Positions 43,814 to 52,963 of a stretch of 64,000 nucleotides of DNA are shown piece by piece; within the stretch, counting starts at the first letter, position 1, and each line of letters starts with the position of its first letter. The stretch is from NCBI RefSeq assembly GCF_014641695.1, contig NZ_BMIF01000001.1, positions 496,001 to 560,000 on the forward strand. The letters are read 5' to 3'. The translations under genes and the position numbers were made by a program. Below the pieces are notes generated by a model. It did no database searches. It saw nothing but the letters and a program-made list of their open reading frames with translations, and was not told where the DNA came from. The DNA is from Nitratireductor aestuarii. Its GTDB lineage: Bacteria > Pseudomonadota > Alphaproteobacteria > Rhizobiales > Rhizobiaceae.

Positions 43814-46800
43814 ATGCGCTTCGAACGACGGTTCACGAAAGAAGGCCAGTCACCATATGCGGAGATCCCGTTCCGCAAGGCGACCAGCGAGATCCGCAAT
43901 CCGGACGGCTCCATCGTGTTCCGCCTGGCTGACATCGACGTACCTGAGCAGTACAGCCAGGTCGCGTCCGACATCCTGGCACAGAAGTACTTCCGCAAGG
44001 CAGGCGTCCCGGCCAGGCTGAAGAAGGTTGAGGAAAACAAAGTTCCTTCCTTCCTCTGGCGCTCCGTGGCCGACGAGAAGGCGCTCGCCGCCCTCCCCGA
44101 GGATCAGCGCTACGGCTCCGAGACCGACGCCCGCCAGGTCTTCACCCGTCTTGCCGGCACCTGGACCTACTGGGGCTGGAAGGGCGGCTATTTCGCATCC
44201 GAAGCAGACGCCCAGACCTTCATGGACGAGCTCTGCTACATGCTCGCCACGCAGCGCGTCGCGCCGAACAGCCCGCAGTGGTTCAACACCGGCCTGCACT
44301 GGGCCTATGGCATCGATGGTCCCGGCCAGGGCCACTATTACGTTGATCCGTTCACCGGCAAGCTCACCAAGTCCAACTCGGCCTATGAGCATCCGCAGCC
44401 GCATGCCTGCTTCATCCAGTCCGTCTCCGACGACCTGGTGAACGAAGGAGGCATCATGGATCTTTGGGTCCGCGAAGCGCGCCTCTTCAAGTACGGTTCG
44501 GGCACCGGCTCGAACTTCTCGCAGCTTCGCGGCGAAGGCGAACGGCTTTCGGGCGGCGGCAAGTCTTCCGGCCTCATGTCCTTCCTCAAGATCGGTGACC
44601 GCGCGGCTGGCGCCATCAAGTCGGGCGGCACCACCCGCCGCGCCGCCAAGATGGTCATCGTCGACATCGACCATCCGGATGTCGAAGCTTTCATCGACTG
44701 GAAGGTGCAGGAAGAGCAGAAGGTTGCCTCTCTCGTCACCGGCTCCAAGATCGTCAAGAAGCACCTCGAAGCGATCATGCGCGCCTGCGTCAACTGCGAG
44801 GCCGACAACAACGATTGCTACGACCCGGCCAAGAACCCGGCGCTGAAGCGCGAGATCAAGGCTGCCAAGAAGAACGCGGTGCCGGAGAACTACGTCCAGC
44901 GCGTGATCCAGTTCGCGCGTCAGGGATACACCTCGCTCGACTTCCGCACCTATGACACGGACTGGGATTCCGAGGCCTACCTGACGGTTTCCGGCCAGAA
45001 CTCGAACAATTCCATCTCGCTCAGGGACGATTTCCTGCGCGCGGTCGAGAATGACGGCGACTGGAACCTCATCCGCCGCACCGATGGCAAGCCGGCCAAG
45101 ACGGTGAAGGCACGCGAGCTATGGGACAAGATCGGCTATGCCGCCTGGGCATCCGCTGATCCGGGCCTGCACTTCAACACGACCATGAACGACTGGCACA
45201 CGTCGCCAGCGGCCGGTCCGATCCGCGCCTCCAACCCGTGCTCGGAATACATGTTCCTGGACGACACGGCCTGCAACCTCGCCTCGATCAACCTGCTGGC
45301 CTATCGCAATGCGGATGGTCACTTCGACATCGAGGGCTATGAGCATTCCGTGCGCCTGTGGACCGTGGTGCTCGAAATCTCCGTGATGATGGCGCAGTTC
45401 CCGTCCAAGGAAATCGCCCGCCTCTCCTACCAGTACCGCACGCTCGGCCTTGGCTACGCCAACATCGGCGGCCTGCTGATGACCTCGGGCATTCCCTATG
45501 ACTCGAAGGAAGGCCGCGCGATCTGTGGTGCCCTGACCGCGATCATGACCGGTGTCGCCTACGCGACCTCGGCCGAGATGGCCTCGGAACTCGGCGCCTT
45601 TGCCGATTACGAGCGTAACTCGCAGCACATGCTGCGCGTCATCCGCAACCACCGCCGGGCCGCCCATGGCGAGACGGAAGGCTACGAGAAGCTGGCCGTC
45701 AACCCGGTGCCGCTCCAGGCTGAGGACTGCCCATCCGAAGACCTGATCGCCCATGCCCGCGCAGCTTGGGACAAGGCGCTCGAGCTCGGCGAGAAGCACG
45801 GCTACCGCAACGCGCAGGCCACCGTCATCGCGCCGACCGGCACGATCGGCCTCGTCATGGACTGCGACACGACCGGCATCGAGCCCGACTTCGCGCTGGT
45901 GAAGTTCAAGAAGCTCGCCGGCGGCGGCTACTTCAAGATCATCAACCGCGCTGTTCCTGAAGCGCTGCGCACGCTCGGCTACTCCGAAGCTGAGATCGCG
46001 GAGATGGAGGCTTACGCTGTCGGCCACGGCAACCTGAACCAGGCGCCGGGCATCAACCCGACGACGCTCAAGGCCAAGGGTTTTACCGACGAGAAGATCG
46101 CAACGCTGAACGAATCGCTGAAAAGCGCCTTCGACATCAAGTTCGTCTTCAACAAGTGGTCGCTCGGCGAAGACTTCTGCAAGGAGGTGCTTGGCTTCAC
46201 CGACGAGCAGCTGAACGACATGTCGTTCGAGATGCTGCCGGCACTGGGCTTCACCCGCAAGGAGATCGAGGCTGCCAACATCCACGTCTGCGGTGCGATG
46301 ACGCTTGAAGGCGCGCCCTACCTCAAGGAAGAGCACCTGCCCGTCTTCGATTGCGCCAACCCGTGCGGCAAGATCGGCAAGCGCTACCTCTCGGTTGAGA
46401 GCCACATCCGCATGCTGGCGGCTGCCCAGCCGTTCATCTCCGGCGCGATCTCCAAGACGATCAACATGCCCAACGATGCGACGGTGGAGGACTGCAAGAA
46501 CGCCTACATGCTGTCGTGGAAGCTGGCTCTGAAGGCGAACGCCCTCTACCGCGATGGCTCCAAGCTCTCGCAGCCGCTGAACTCGTCGCTGATCGCCGAC
46601 GAGGACGATGAGGATGAAGCCGTCGAGGCGCTGGTCGCCCAGCCGGCCGCAGCCCGCGCCGTTCAGGTGACCGAGAAGATCGTCGAGCGCGTTGTCGAGC
46701 GTGTGGTGCGTGAGCGCGAAAAGCTGCCGAACCGCCGCAAGGGTTACACGCAGAAGGCTGTCATCGGTGGCCACAAGGTATACCTGCGCACGGGGGAGTT

Positions 46801-47539
46801 CGACGATGGCCGCATCGGCGAGATCTTCATCGACATGCACAAGGAAGGCGCCGCCTTCCGCGCGATGATGAACAACTTCGCCATCGCCATCTCGCTCGGC
46901 CTCCAGTATGGCGTGCCGTTGGAAGAATATGTGGAGGCCTTCACCTTCACGCGCTTCGAGCCGGCCGGCATCGTCATCGGCAATGACGCGATCAAGAACG
47001 CGACGTCGATCCTCGACTACGTGTTCCGCGAGCTCGCGGTCTCCTACCTCGGCCGCAACGATCTGGCCCATGTCGACATGTCGGACTTCTCCAACACGTC
47101 GCTTGGCCGCGGCATCAACGAAGGCAAGGCGATCCCCTTCTCCAAGGGCCTGATGCGCGGCGCCACCTTCAAGGTGGTGAGCGGCAAGTCCGATCCGAAG
47201 GGCGAGGCAACGGCTGCTCCGGCGAGTGCTGCTTCCGCCTCGAACGTGCACGCCTTTGCCGGCGGCGCGACCGTGACGGCGCTGAAGAACGTGTCCAGCC
47301 TCAACGAGGAACCGGCCCCCTACCAGGCCGCGGCCAGCGAAGGCGTGAACGCCCTCTTCACGGACAAGGCAGCGGAAGAAGCCGCTGAAGCCAAGAAGAA
47401 GGAAACCCAGCGCCGCCAGCAGGCGATCATGCAGGGCTACACCGGCTCCATGTGCACCGAGTGCCAGAACTTCACGATGGTCCGCAACGGCACCTGCGAA
47501 AAGTGCGACACGTGTGGAGCAACGAGCGGCTGCAGCTGA
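43814..47539 (+). CDS. nrdJ: Vitamin B12-dependent (class II) ribonucleoside-diphosphate reductase
   Basis: 1,241-residue adenosylcobalamin-dependent reductase making dNDPs independent of oxygen. Start ATG follows GGAAGGGACGAAG. Seen in order: [11 protein letters not shown] (first redox cysteine region follows in [11 protein letters not shown]), [41 protein letters not shown] (active-site Cys/Glu), [22 protein letters not shown], then a zinc-ribbon-like C-terminus [29 protein letters not shown] carrying the redox cysteine pair. It is the only RNR gene in the window, and a bidirectional terminator closes it. Confidence 0.97.
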   Translation: MRFERRFTKEGQSPYAEIPFRKATSEIRNPDGSIVFRLADIDVPEQYSQVASDILAQKYFRKAGVPARLKKVEENKVPSFLWRSVADEKALAALPEDQRYGSETDARQVFTRLAGTWTYWGWKGGYFASEADAQTFMDELCYMLATQRVAPNSPQWFNTGLHWAYGIDGPGQGHYYVDPFTGKLTKSNSAYEHPQPHACFIQSVSDDLVNEGGIMDLWVREARLFKYGSGTGSNFSQLRGEGERLSGGGKSSGLMSFLKIGDRAAGAIKSGGTTRRAAKMVIVDIDHPDVEAFIDWKVQEEQKVASLVTGSKIVKKHLEAIMRACVNCEADNNDCYDPAKNPALKREIKAAKKNAVPENYVQRVIQFARQGYTSLDFRTYDTDWDSEAYLTVSGQNSNNSISLRDDFLRAVENDGDWNLIRRTDGKPAKTVKARELWDKIGYAAWASADPGLHFNTTMNDWHTSPAAGPIRASNPCSEYMFLDDTACNLASINLLAYRNADGHFDIEGYEHSVRLWTVVLEISVMMAQFPSKEIARLSYQYRTLGLGYANIGGLLMTSGIPYDSKEGRAICGALTAIMTGVAYATSAEMASELGAFADYERNSQHMLRVIRNHRRAAHGETEGYEKLAVNPVPLQAEDCPSEDLIAHARAAWDKALELGEKHGYRNAQATVIAPTGTIGLVMDCDTTGIEPDFALVKFKKLAGGGYFKIINRAVPEALRTLGYSEAEIAEMEAYAVGHGNLNQAPGINPTTLKAKGFTDEKIATLNESLKSAFDIKFVFNKWSLGEDFCKEVLGFTDEQLNDMSFEMLPALGFTRKEIEAANIHVCGAMTLEGAPYLKEEHLPVFDCANPCGKIGKRYLSVESHIRMLAAAQPFISGAISKTINMPNDATVEDCKNAYMLSWKLALKANALYRDGSKLSQPLNSSLIADEDDEDEAVEALVAQPAAARAVQVTEKIVERVVERVVREREKLPNRRKGYTQKAVIGGHKVYLRTGEFDDGRIGEIFIDMHKEGAAFRAMMNNFAIAISLGLQYGVPLEEYVEAFTFTRFEPAGIVIGNDAIKNATSILDYVFRELAVSYLGRNDLAHVDMSDFSNTSLGRGINEGKAIPFSKGLMRGATFKVVSGKSDPKGEATAAPASAASASNVHAFAGGATVTALKNVSSLNEEPAPYQAAASEGVNALFTDKAAEEAAEAKKKETQRRQQAIMQGYTGSMCTECQNFTMVRNGTCEKCDTCGATSGCS

Positions 47540-47603
47540 TTAGCTGCAGCGCCGCTGCTGCTGCTGCTGGCTGAGGTGATGTCAGTCACCCAATGAATTG
47601 GCA

Positions 47604-47637
47604 TAAAAAAACGGCCCGATTGCGGGCCGTTTTTTTC
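47604..47637. terminator. Bidirectional intrinsic terminator after nrdJ
   Basis: A-run, stem ACGGCCC/GGGCCGT (extendable by G-C) with a short loop, then seven T. The symmetrical A/T runs suit both the rightward nrdJ and leftward transcripts from the adjacent region. It starts 65 bases after the nrdJ stop; a short CTG run lies between. Confidence 0.9.
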
Positions 47638-47836
47638 ACGCCCGACTAAGGCGTATCTGATTAAGGCAATCCGTCTTCAAGCGCTGCGGGAGCTGCTCGG
47701 CCAAAGGCAAGAGCATTGAAATTGCAGGGTTGCCCATCATCAGGTTTCGACCCCATTTCGTTCGTTCCCGCCGTGCGCGAAACTTCTTAATAGCTGTCAT
47801 GCATGAGCGCTCACGGGGTGAGCCAGTGCGTCCCAT
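47636..47836 (-). CDS. Possible small basic protein
   Basis: 66 codons starting with ATG preceded by AAAGGATCGGAG, a good ribosome site. The sequence (KKFRARRERTKWGRNLMMGNP in the middle) is basic and helical; no family is recognised. It is on the same strand as, and 188 bases downstream of, the OLD nuclease gene, and ends at the bidirectional terminator. Could be an accessory of that gene or spurious. Confidence 0.3.
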   Translation of the reverse strand: MGRTGSPRERSCMTAIKKFRARRERTKWGRNLMMGNPAISMLLPLAEQLPQRLKTDCLNQIRLSRA

Positions 47837-48024
47837 CTCCGATCCTTTAGGTGGGTACTACGTTTTACCCAAGAGCTTCCGTTCACTTGGCCCAGAGTGA
47901 ACAGCAATCAGGTTTTCCCGTCTCATCCGTCCTCCGCCGGTAACCAACAATCACGTCGCAAGCAACTTGGAGTAGGAGCGAACTATCGCCGCGATATGGA
48001 GAATCAGCGCCATTGAGCGGACGA

Positions 48025-49956
48025 TCAGGCAGGTTGGATCTGGCCGACCGCGTCGTTGAGGTTGTTCTTCCTCGCAACGGTCAAGGGAAATCCGGTCAGG
48101 TTAAAAATTTTCGAGCGAAGTTCGACGCGCACCGCAGGCTCGTTGGCATTGGTGGCATTGGTGGCATTGTGAAAGTTAAAAAGTCCTTTGATTGCGGGCA
48201 GCACCGAAATCGCCATCGCTTCGATCTGCTCGTCGGTAGAGCCGGGTTCCATCGACTGGAAAATGGCCCCCAGCGCCGCTGCCAGCCTGGCTCGGAGGAG
48301 TACGCTTTCGTCGATGTTGCGCCCGGGTGAAGCGCAGCGCAGCGCGCGGACGAGTTCGGGATACTCGGCGGACAATTGTACGGGCGTCAACGCTGCGAGG
48401 CGATCCGCCTCGGTGCTCGCCCGCGCGGGCTTGCCCGCGCCGCTTGACGTGTCGGCATAGTAGTTCTCGATCGCGCCGCGGCGGAGAAAGAAGCAACCGA
48501 GCTGTTCGAGCCCGTGGAGCAGCACGCCGTAGCGGGTGGCTAGCGCTGTCATTTCACGCCCGAGCACACCAGTAAAAGCAGACGGATCGGTTAGGAGCTG
48601 CGCTAGTGTGCAGCGACGACGCTTCACATCGGGGTCTTGCTTGTCCGACCAGTAGGGATAGGACCCCACCACTCCGTCGATCGCTACGGCGTTCGCGGTG
48701 ATGAGCCCGGCAAGTTCGGATCGCAGTTTGCTGTCGAGGTCGATCAGCGAGGGATGGCCGATAGCGTTTGCGATCGCAATCGCCCCGTCCGCTCCGCTGA
48801 AGTCATTCACGAGGCGGTTGTCGTCGGCGAGGGCATCGAGATCGGCAAGCACTGTCACCCGCATGCCGATTTCGGTGAAGAGCTTCCTCGCCTCGCGAAA
48901 TTCTCCCTTGCCGAGCGCAGGGAGAATCTGGGTGTTTCGGGCCTCGATCTTGAGGCCGAGAAGCCGGGCGGTGCGTGCCGCGACGATCTCGTCGCTCGGT
49001 CCTTCGACAAGTAGGATACGCTCGGCGAACAGCGCCTGCCGGTGGGACAGGCTAATGCGCGCCACGAAATCTCCGAGCTTCGACGATAGGAGCAGGCCGT
49101 CGGCGGGATCGATTTGGCGGCAATCGATGTCGCCGCCAAAGAAGACGATGCCGGGAAGGTCGGCGAGCGAACGGAGGGGCAGGAACGACGGCGAGTGGGT
49201 CGAGATCAGAATACGCTTTTTGCCAGGATCGGCCCAGTCGCCCGCGACCATTTCCATCTCCTCAAGGATGAACGCCTGGAGCTGTGGGTGGAGCGAAATC
49301 TCGGGCTCGTCGACGATGAGAGTTCGTATTGTGTCGTCGTAAATCGCGGCGAGCAACGAAACGAGTTGAGTGATCCCGCTCGCTTCGAGCCCAGAGTGAT
49401 AGCGAGCCATGCCTGACATGGCGGTGAAGGACATTGCGAGCCCCCTCTGACTCCACTGAAAGTCGATTCCCCGTCCAAAAAGCTGTTGCAGCCTCGTTTC
49501 GACCTTGATCCGCAAATCAGAACGCTGATCGAGATTAATCACGTCGCCTACAACGCTCTCGATTTCGTGCCATTGGGACCGATAACTTATGTCTCCGTAA
49601 AAAGCCTCGCCTTGATTGGATCCCACCCCAGGAGAATCGGTGGCCGCTCGGTACCGCTCGACTGGTCCGGTTCGACCTGCGGGGAGAAACCGGACATGGG
49701 CGGCCTCCTCGCCGCGACTTCGAAGCGCCCGCTGGATGGACCGCAACGCCCGCGTCTTTCCGCTGCCGTTGGGCCCGACGAGGGTGGTGATACCGGGACG
49801 GATCGTAACCGTGCCGCCGGGCTTGCCCGCTATGACCTCGAGCGGAATTGCAACGTCGGAGGCGGGAGCTGCCACAGCGGCGGTCGAAGCGACATGGATT
49901 GCGGGATCGTCGGACACGGGAGCCTCTTGGGATCGAAGTCTGCTTTTAGCACTCAT
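48025..49956 (-). CDS. OLD-family ATP-dependent nuclease (AAA_15-like ATPase + TOPRIM)
   Basis: 643 residues. N-terminal ABC-type ATPase: Walker A VGPNGSGKT around residues 64-72, signature-like SGITQLVSLLAAIYDD, Walker B TLIVDEPEISLHPQLQAF, and H-loop ILISTHSPSFL. C-terminal TOPRIM: ERILLVEGPSDEIVAART and VTVLADLDALADD supply the glutamate and aspartates of the nuclease site. This is the class 1 OLD (overcoming lysogenisation defect) architecture, related to GajA and other anti-phage ATPase-nucleases. No GajB-type helicase, reverse transcriptase or other partner is adjacent. A three-unit 9-bp tandem repeat near the 3' end encodes NATNATNAN. Substrate and target unknown. Confidence 0.85.
   Translation of the reverse strand: MSAKSRLRSQEAPVSDDPAIHVASTAAVAAPASDVAIPLEVIAGKPGGTVTIRPGITTLVGPNGSGKTRALRSIQRALRSRGEEAAHVRFLPAGRTGPVERYRAATDSPGVGSNQGEAFYGDISYRSQWHEIESVVGDVINLDQRSDLRIKVETRLQQLFGRGIDFQWSQRGLAMSFTAMSGMARYHSGLEASGITQLVSLLAAIYDDTIRTLIVDEPEISLHPQLQAFILEEMEMVAGDWADPGKKRILISTHSPSFLPLRSLADLPGIVFFGGDIDCRQIDPADGLLLSSKLGDFVARISLSHRQALFAERILLVEGPSDEIVAARTARLLGLKIEARNTQILPALGKGEFREARKLFTEIGMRVTVLADLDALADDNRLVNDFSGADGAIAIANAIGHPSLIDLDSKLRSELAGLITANAVAIDGVVGSYPYWSDKQDPDVKRRRCTLAQLLTDPSAFTGVLGREMTALATRYGVLLHGLEQLGCFFLRRGAIENYYADTSSGAGKPARASTEADRLAALTPVQLSAEYPELVRALRCASPGRNIDESVLLRARLAAALGAIFQSMEPGSTDEQIEAMAISVLPAIKGLFNFHNATNATNANEPAVRVELRSKIFNLTGFPLTVARKNNLNDAVGQIQPA
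48145..48170. repeat. Three-copy 9-bp tandem repeat inside the OLD gene
   Basis: GGCATTGGT repeated almost three times on the plus strand; in frame it adds Asn-Ala-Thr triplets, so gain or loss of a unit would keep the reading frame. Confidence 0.75.
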
Positions 49957-50188
49957 CGCAGCGATGTGTTACGGTCACAATAGGATCGATAGTTGAATCG
50001 CACATTTCGTAGTCTGGTCGCTCAGAAACCGGACGGTAAACTTGCGCCCCGGTCTATGCCGGATCATCGACGTCCGCTCTTACAGCAGACCGCCCCAACC
50101 CGCCGTTCCGCCTCCCACCCCCATGTAGACCTTGCAATGACGCTACGTAGAATTCACTGGAATTTCCCCTCCCCATACAACAGTCACC
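49957..50188. other. Gap between the OLD gene and the amidohydrolase gene
   Basis: No gene is supported here. It holds the OLD promoter region and the end of the leftward amidohydrolase transcript. No tRNA, integrase remnant or direct repeat boundary is evident. Confidence 0.5.
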
Positions 50189-51877
50189 TCACCCTCTCCT
50201 CAACAACCCCTGCAACCAGCCTCCGTTGACCGGCAAGCGGCTGTCATCCAGCCCATTCTCCTGGTAAAATTTCTGCAACCGGCGGCGGCCGGCGCTTCCG
50301 GCTTGCAGGGGCAGGAAAGACTCGGCGTTGCGGCGAAAGATGCGTTCCAGTTGCGCATCGGAAAGGCCGCATTGGTCGCGCAGGAATGCCTGCAGCCTTG
50401 TCACGTATTGTTCGTAGCCCTGTTCCTTGCCAAGCATGATCCAGTCGGTGCCAAACATGACATGCTCGGCTGACGGATCGAACGCGGCGATCCACCGCTT
50501 GAATGTGGCGGCGAGCCTCGCCTGGCTTTCGCGGGAGTCGTTCAGAGCTTCAGAGAAGTAGCTGATGTCCACGAAGATGCGTTGCCGCGGATTGGCCTTG
50601 ATGTATTCGCCGAGAACCCATTCCCAGCTTGCTTCAGGCAAGTCTCGTCCGGCACGCCCCGCCGATTTGATGTCGAACCTGCCGAAATGGGCAAGACAGA
50701 TCCGCAAGCGCGGAAACTCGCGGAAAACAGGAAGCCAATATGCAGGGTCTGCCCGCAAGGCGTAGTCCGGGCCAGCTTCGTTGGAGGCATAGCCGTGCGC
50801 GATGATGGGTGCGTCAAGCTCGTCGCACATGACGTAGAGATCGCGCAAGACTGCGTCGAGACGTTCGCTGGGGTCGAAACCCAGGGAATTCACCACCCGC
50901 CGCGGGTAAGGCCCTCGATTCCCGGAGGCGCGGAACCCCATAGGAGGATAGAGCTTCACGCCCATGAACCCGTGGCGGGTCAGCGCGTCATGGGCAATCT
51001 GCAGCGAGCTGGGGCCGCCCTTGATGCGATGCATGACCTCGCGCAGCGGGTCAACGCCGATATAGCCATGGACGACAGGTCCGTTCTTTCGCGCCATGCG
51101 GGCCGAAATGATCCCCATCACCTCAGCCTGTCGCGACAGGGGCGATTTGACGTCTTCATAGAGCCACTCATCCATGTCCACCAGCGCGGGGCAGAGCATG
51201 ACGGGCTCGAAACCTTGCCGGCGCAGGTCGGATGACAACTGTTCGACAAGAACGTGTCGGTAGGTTCGAAACAGCGCGAACCAGTTGAGATACGTGGAGA
51301 TCATCCCCAATCCGGAGAAGGCGCGAACACTGGCATTGCGCGCCGTCGGCGCGTCCAGGCCGGAGGAGGAACGCCTGATCGTCGTCTCACCCAGCATGTA
51401 TGTGAGAAACTTGCGATCTCCTTCGTCCTGGGCCTGCCTCGCCGCCGACTGCACGGCGCTGGTCCCGCTTCTCTGGTCGAGGGACAAAAGAAACGCAGCG
51501 GTGTCATCGATCGCTGACTCGCGTGCCGCAGTAATCGAGATGGCGGACTTTACGGGCTGTGCACGGCCCCTCAGATAGGTGATCTCCTGATCCGCCGTAG
51601 GCGCCTTGTTCGCGCCCACAAGCAGGAGAAAAAGCTGCAACAAACGATCCGTGACATCGGGATCCCGAACATCCATCAGACGTGCGGCTTGCTCCGGAAA
51701 CTTCTCAAGGACGACCTCCTTGAGGAACCGGGTGGTCGCCAGATCGGGTGCGTTGAATACGTGACAATGGATATCGATGACGGGAACGCCATCGCCCGGT
51801 GCGATATAGTCATCACGTCTGCAGCCAAGCAAGCCCAGCGAAAAAGCTGACCACTGGATAAACTCCCGCCGCAACAT
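50189..51877 (-). CDS. Exported amidohydrolase family protein with Tat/lipobox signal
   Basis: 562 residues from the ATG at 51875-51877, which has GAGG seven bases upstream. The N-terminus MLRREFIQWSAFSLGLLGCRRDD combines a twin-arginine motif (RREFIQ) with a lipobox-like LLGC, suggesting a Tat-exported lipoprotein. The mature part has the metal-binding HxH in PVIDIHCHVFNAPD, GFMGVKLYPPMGFRASG, ICLAHFGRF and VMFGTDWIMLGKEQGYEQYV, as in amidohydrolase-2 (TIM-barrel) enzymes. Substrate unknown. An 18-bp perfect AT-rich palindrome lies about 60 bases upstream. Confidence 0.82.
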   Translation of the reverse strand: MLRREFIQWSAFSLGLLGCRRDDYIAPGDGVPVIDIHCHVFNAPDLATTRFLKEVVLEKFPEQAARLMDVRDPDVTDRLLQLFLLLVGANKAPTADQEITYLRGRAQPVKSAISITAARESAIDDTAAFLLSLDQRSGTSAVQSAARQAQDEGDRKFLTYMLGETTIRRSSSGLDAPTARNASVRAFSGLGMISTYLNWFALFRTYRHVLVEQLSSDLRRQGFEPVMLCPALVDMDEWLYEDVKSPLSRQAEVMGIISARMARKNGPVVHGYIGVDPLREVMHRIKGGPSSLQIAHDALTRHGFMGVKLYPPMGFRASGNRGPYPRRVVNSLGFDPSERLDAVLRDLYVMCDELDAPIIAHGYASNEAGPDYALRADPAYWLPVFREFPRLRICLAHFGRFDIKSAGRAGRDLPEASWEWVLGEYIKANPRQRIFVDISYFSEALNDSRESQARLAATFKRWIAAFDPSAEHVMFGTDWIMLGKEQGYEQYVTRLQAFLRDQCGLSDAQLERIFRRNAESFLPLQAGSAGRRRLQKFYQENGLDDSRLPVNGGWLQGLLRRG

Positions 51878-51937
51878 GGACAGCCTCATCTCTTGGGCGC
51901 CTGATGCCAATAAATTAGATGAGCGAGCACTTGAACG

Positions 51938-51955
51938 CAATATTATATAATATTG
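51938..51955. promoter_or_regulatory. 18-bp perfect AT palindrome upstream of the amidohydrolase gene
   Basis: CAATATTATATAATATTG reads the same on both strands. It lies 61-78 bases before the start codon of the amidohydrolase gene in an AT-rich stretch that stands out from the GC-rich surroundings. Best explained as an operator overlapping the promoter; the regulator is not known. Confidence 0.6.
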
Positions 51956-52084
51956 AGTACTATTTATGCATTTACGAAGCTGAATAACACGATTGCTTCA
52001 GGCAGATCTATTTGCGCATCTATTACTGTAAGGGGAGCAAGCATATCTGCCGGCGCTGCCCTTCCAGGAATTCACGTCTCCAGT

Positions 52085-52426
52085 TCAACTATCCGTAGCC
52101 ATCTCCCGCGCCAAGATATCCGTCGCGCGGTGATCCTCATCCACGCCGTCGATCAGGAACACCTCACCTTCCGAACTGGCGCAGCGTTTCGGCAGGATCG
52201 CCTGATAGGGATCCGACCGATACCAGGCGTTGGCCGAGTGGCGATCCGGGAACGCCAGCACGATCAGATCATCGGTGAAGGCGCCCTCAAGCTCCTGCTT
52301 TTCACCGCCGTGAATGATGAAACAGCCGTTGAAGGGCGCCAACGTCCCGTCAATGCTCTGCAGATAGTCAATGATTTCCGGTCCCATCCGGACATTGCGA
52401 AGGTGAGCTACAGCGTAGGTCGTCAT
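52085..52426 (-). CDS. DUF1330 family protein
   Basis: 113 residues from the ATG at 52424-52426 (MTTYAVAHLRNVRMGPEIIDYLQSID). The small ferredoxin-like fold of DUF1330 (dimeric alpha-beta barrel) is suggested by FNGCFIIHGGEKQELEGAF and LIVLAFPDRHSANAWYRSDPYQAI. Function unknown. It is 15 bases downstream of the small membrane protein gene on the same strand, so probably in one operon with it. Confidence 0.83.
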   Translation of the reverse strand: MTTYAVAHLRNVRMGPEIIDYLQSIDGTLAPFNGCFIIHGGEKQELEGAFTDDLIVLAFPDRHSANAWYRSDPYQAILPKRCASSEGEVFLIDGVDEDHRATDILAREMATDS

Positions 52427-52441
52427 CATAAGTCTCCGTTA

Positions 52442-52837
52442 CTACGATTGAAGGGATGGGCTGGCAGACGCTCTCGCCTCCAGCACAGCGAGTGCGGAGA
52501 CCATGGCGGCCTGCCCCACCAGGAGGGTCCAACCGGTCGCGTTAGGTTCGATCAGTGCGCTGAGCGGCAGGAGAATGCTGACCGCCGACCAGAGGAAATT
52601 GCCCCAGATGATCAGCTGGACCGCCCAACGGGGGACACGGCGAGCCCTCGCGCAGACGGCCATGAACAGTGCGATCGGAAGGAGGCTTGCACCCGCTACG
52701 GTCAGCAGCGCCTCGGGGATCAGTGTCAGAGCCGCGATCGGACGCGATGCGACAAGGAGCGCCGCACCCATGACAGCGCAGGATGCGGCATCCAGCGCGA
52801 GAAGTGTCCGGATCGGTTGAGAATACCTGTTGTTCAT
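52442..52837 (-). CDS. Small four-helix membrane protein
   Basis: 131 residues from the ATG at 52835-52837 (MNNRYSQPIRTLLAL), which has GAGG seven bases upstream. Four hydrophobic segments: LLALDAASCAVMGAALLVAS, ALLTVAGASLLPIALFMAVC, WAVQLIIWGNFLWSAVSILL and GWTLLVGQAAMVSALAVLEA. No family is recognised with certainty. Divergent from the XRE regulator gene across 126 bases and followed by the DUF1330 gene. Confidence 0.75.
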   Translation of the reverse strand: MNNRYSQPIRTLLALDAASCAVMGAALLVASRPIAALTLIPEALLTVAGASLLPIALFMAVCARARRVPRWAVQLIIWGNFLWSAVSILLPLSALIEPNATGWTLLVGQAAMVSALAVLEARASASPSLQS

Positions 52838-52912
52838 CGTTTGCCTCATCGGTTGTCGGTCACTCGGAACCAAAGGATGGGGCAATCCTTGCAGCCTGGA
52901 TGTGCAGCGTCG

Positions 52913-52929
52913 ATTACGTCAGAGGTAAT
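52913..52929. promoter_or_regulatory. Palindrome in the divergent promoter of the XRE regulator
   Basis: ATTAC-N7-GTAAT, a dyad centred in the 126-base gap between the divergent membrane-protein and XRE genes, a plausible operator for the adjacent regulator. Confidence 0.4.
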
Positions 52930-52963
52930 TGTTGGCAGCGCTCCGGCCTGTTAGCCTTGGGCC

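Noticed and set aside
45119-47251. 710-codon open frame antisense to nrdJ
   Set aside because: It mirrors the strong codon bias of nrdJ, has no recognisable domain or ribosome site, and nrdJ is certain on the other strand.
51953-52954. 333-codon plus-strand frame
   Set aside because: It runs antisense to the DUF1330 and membrane protein genes, both of which have better starts and protein-like sequences.
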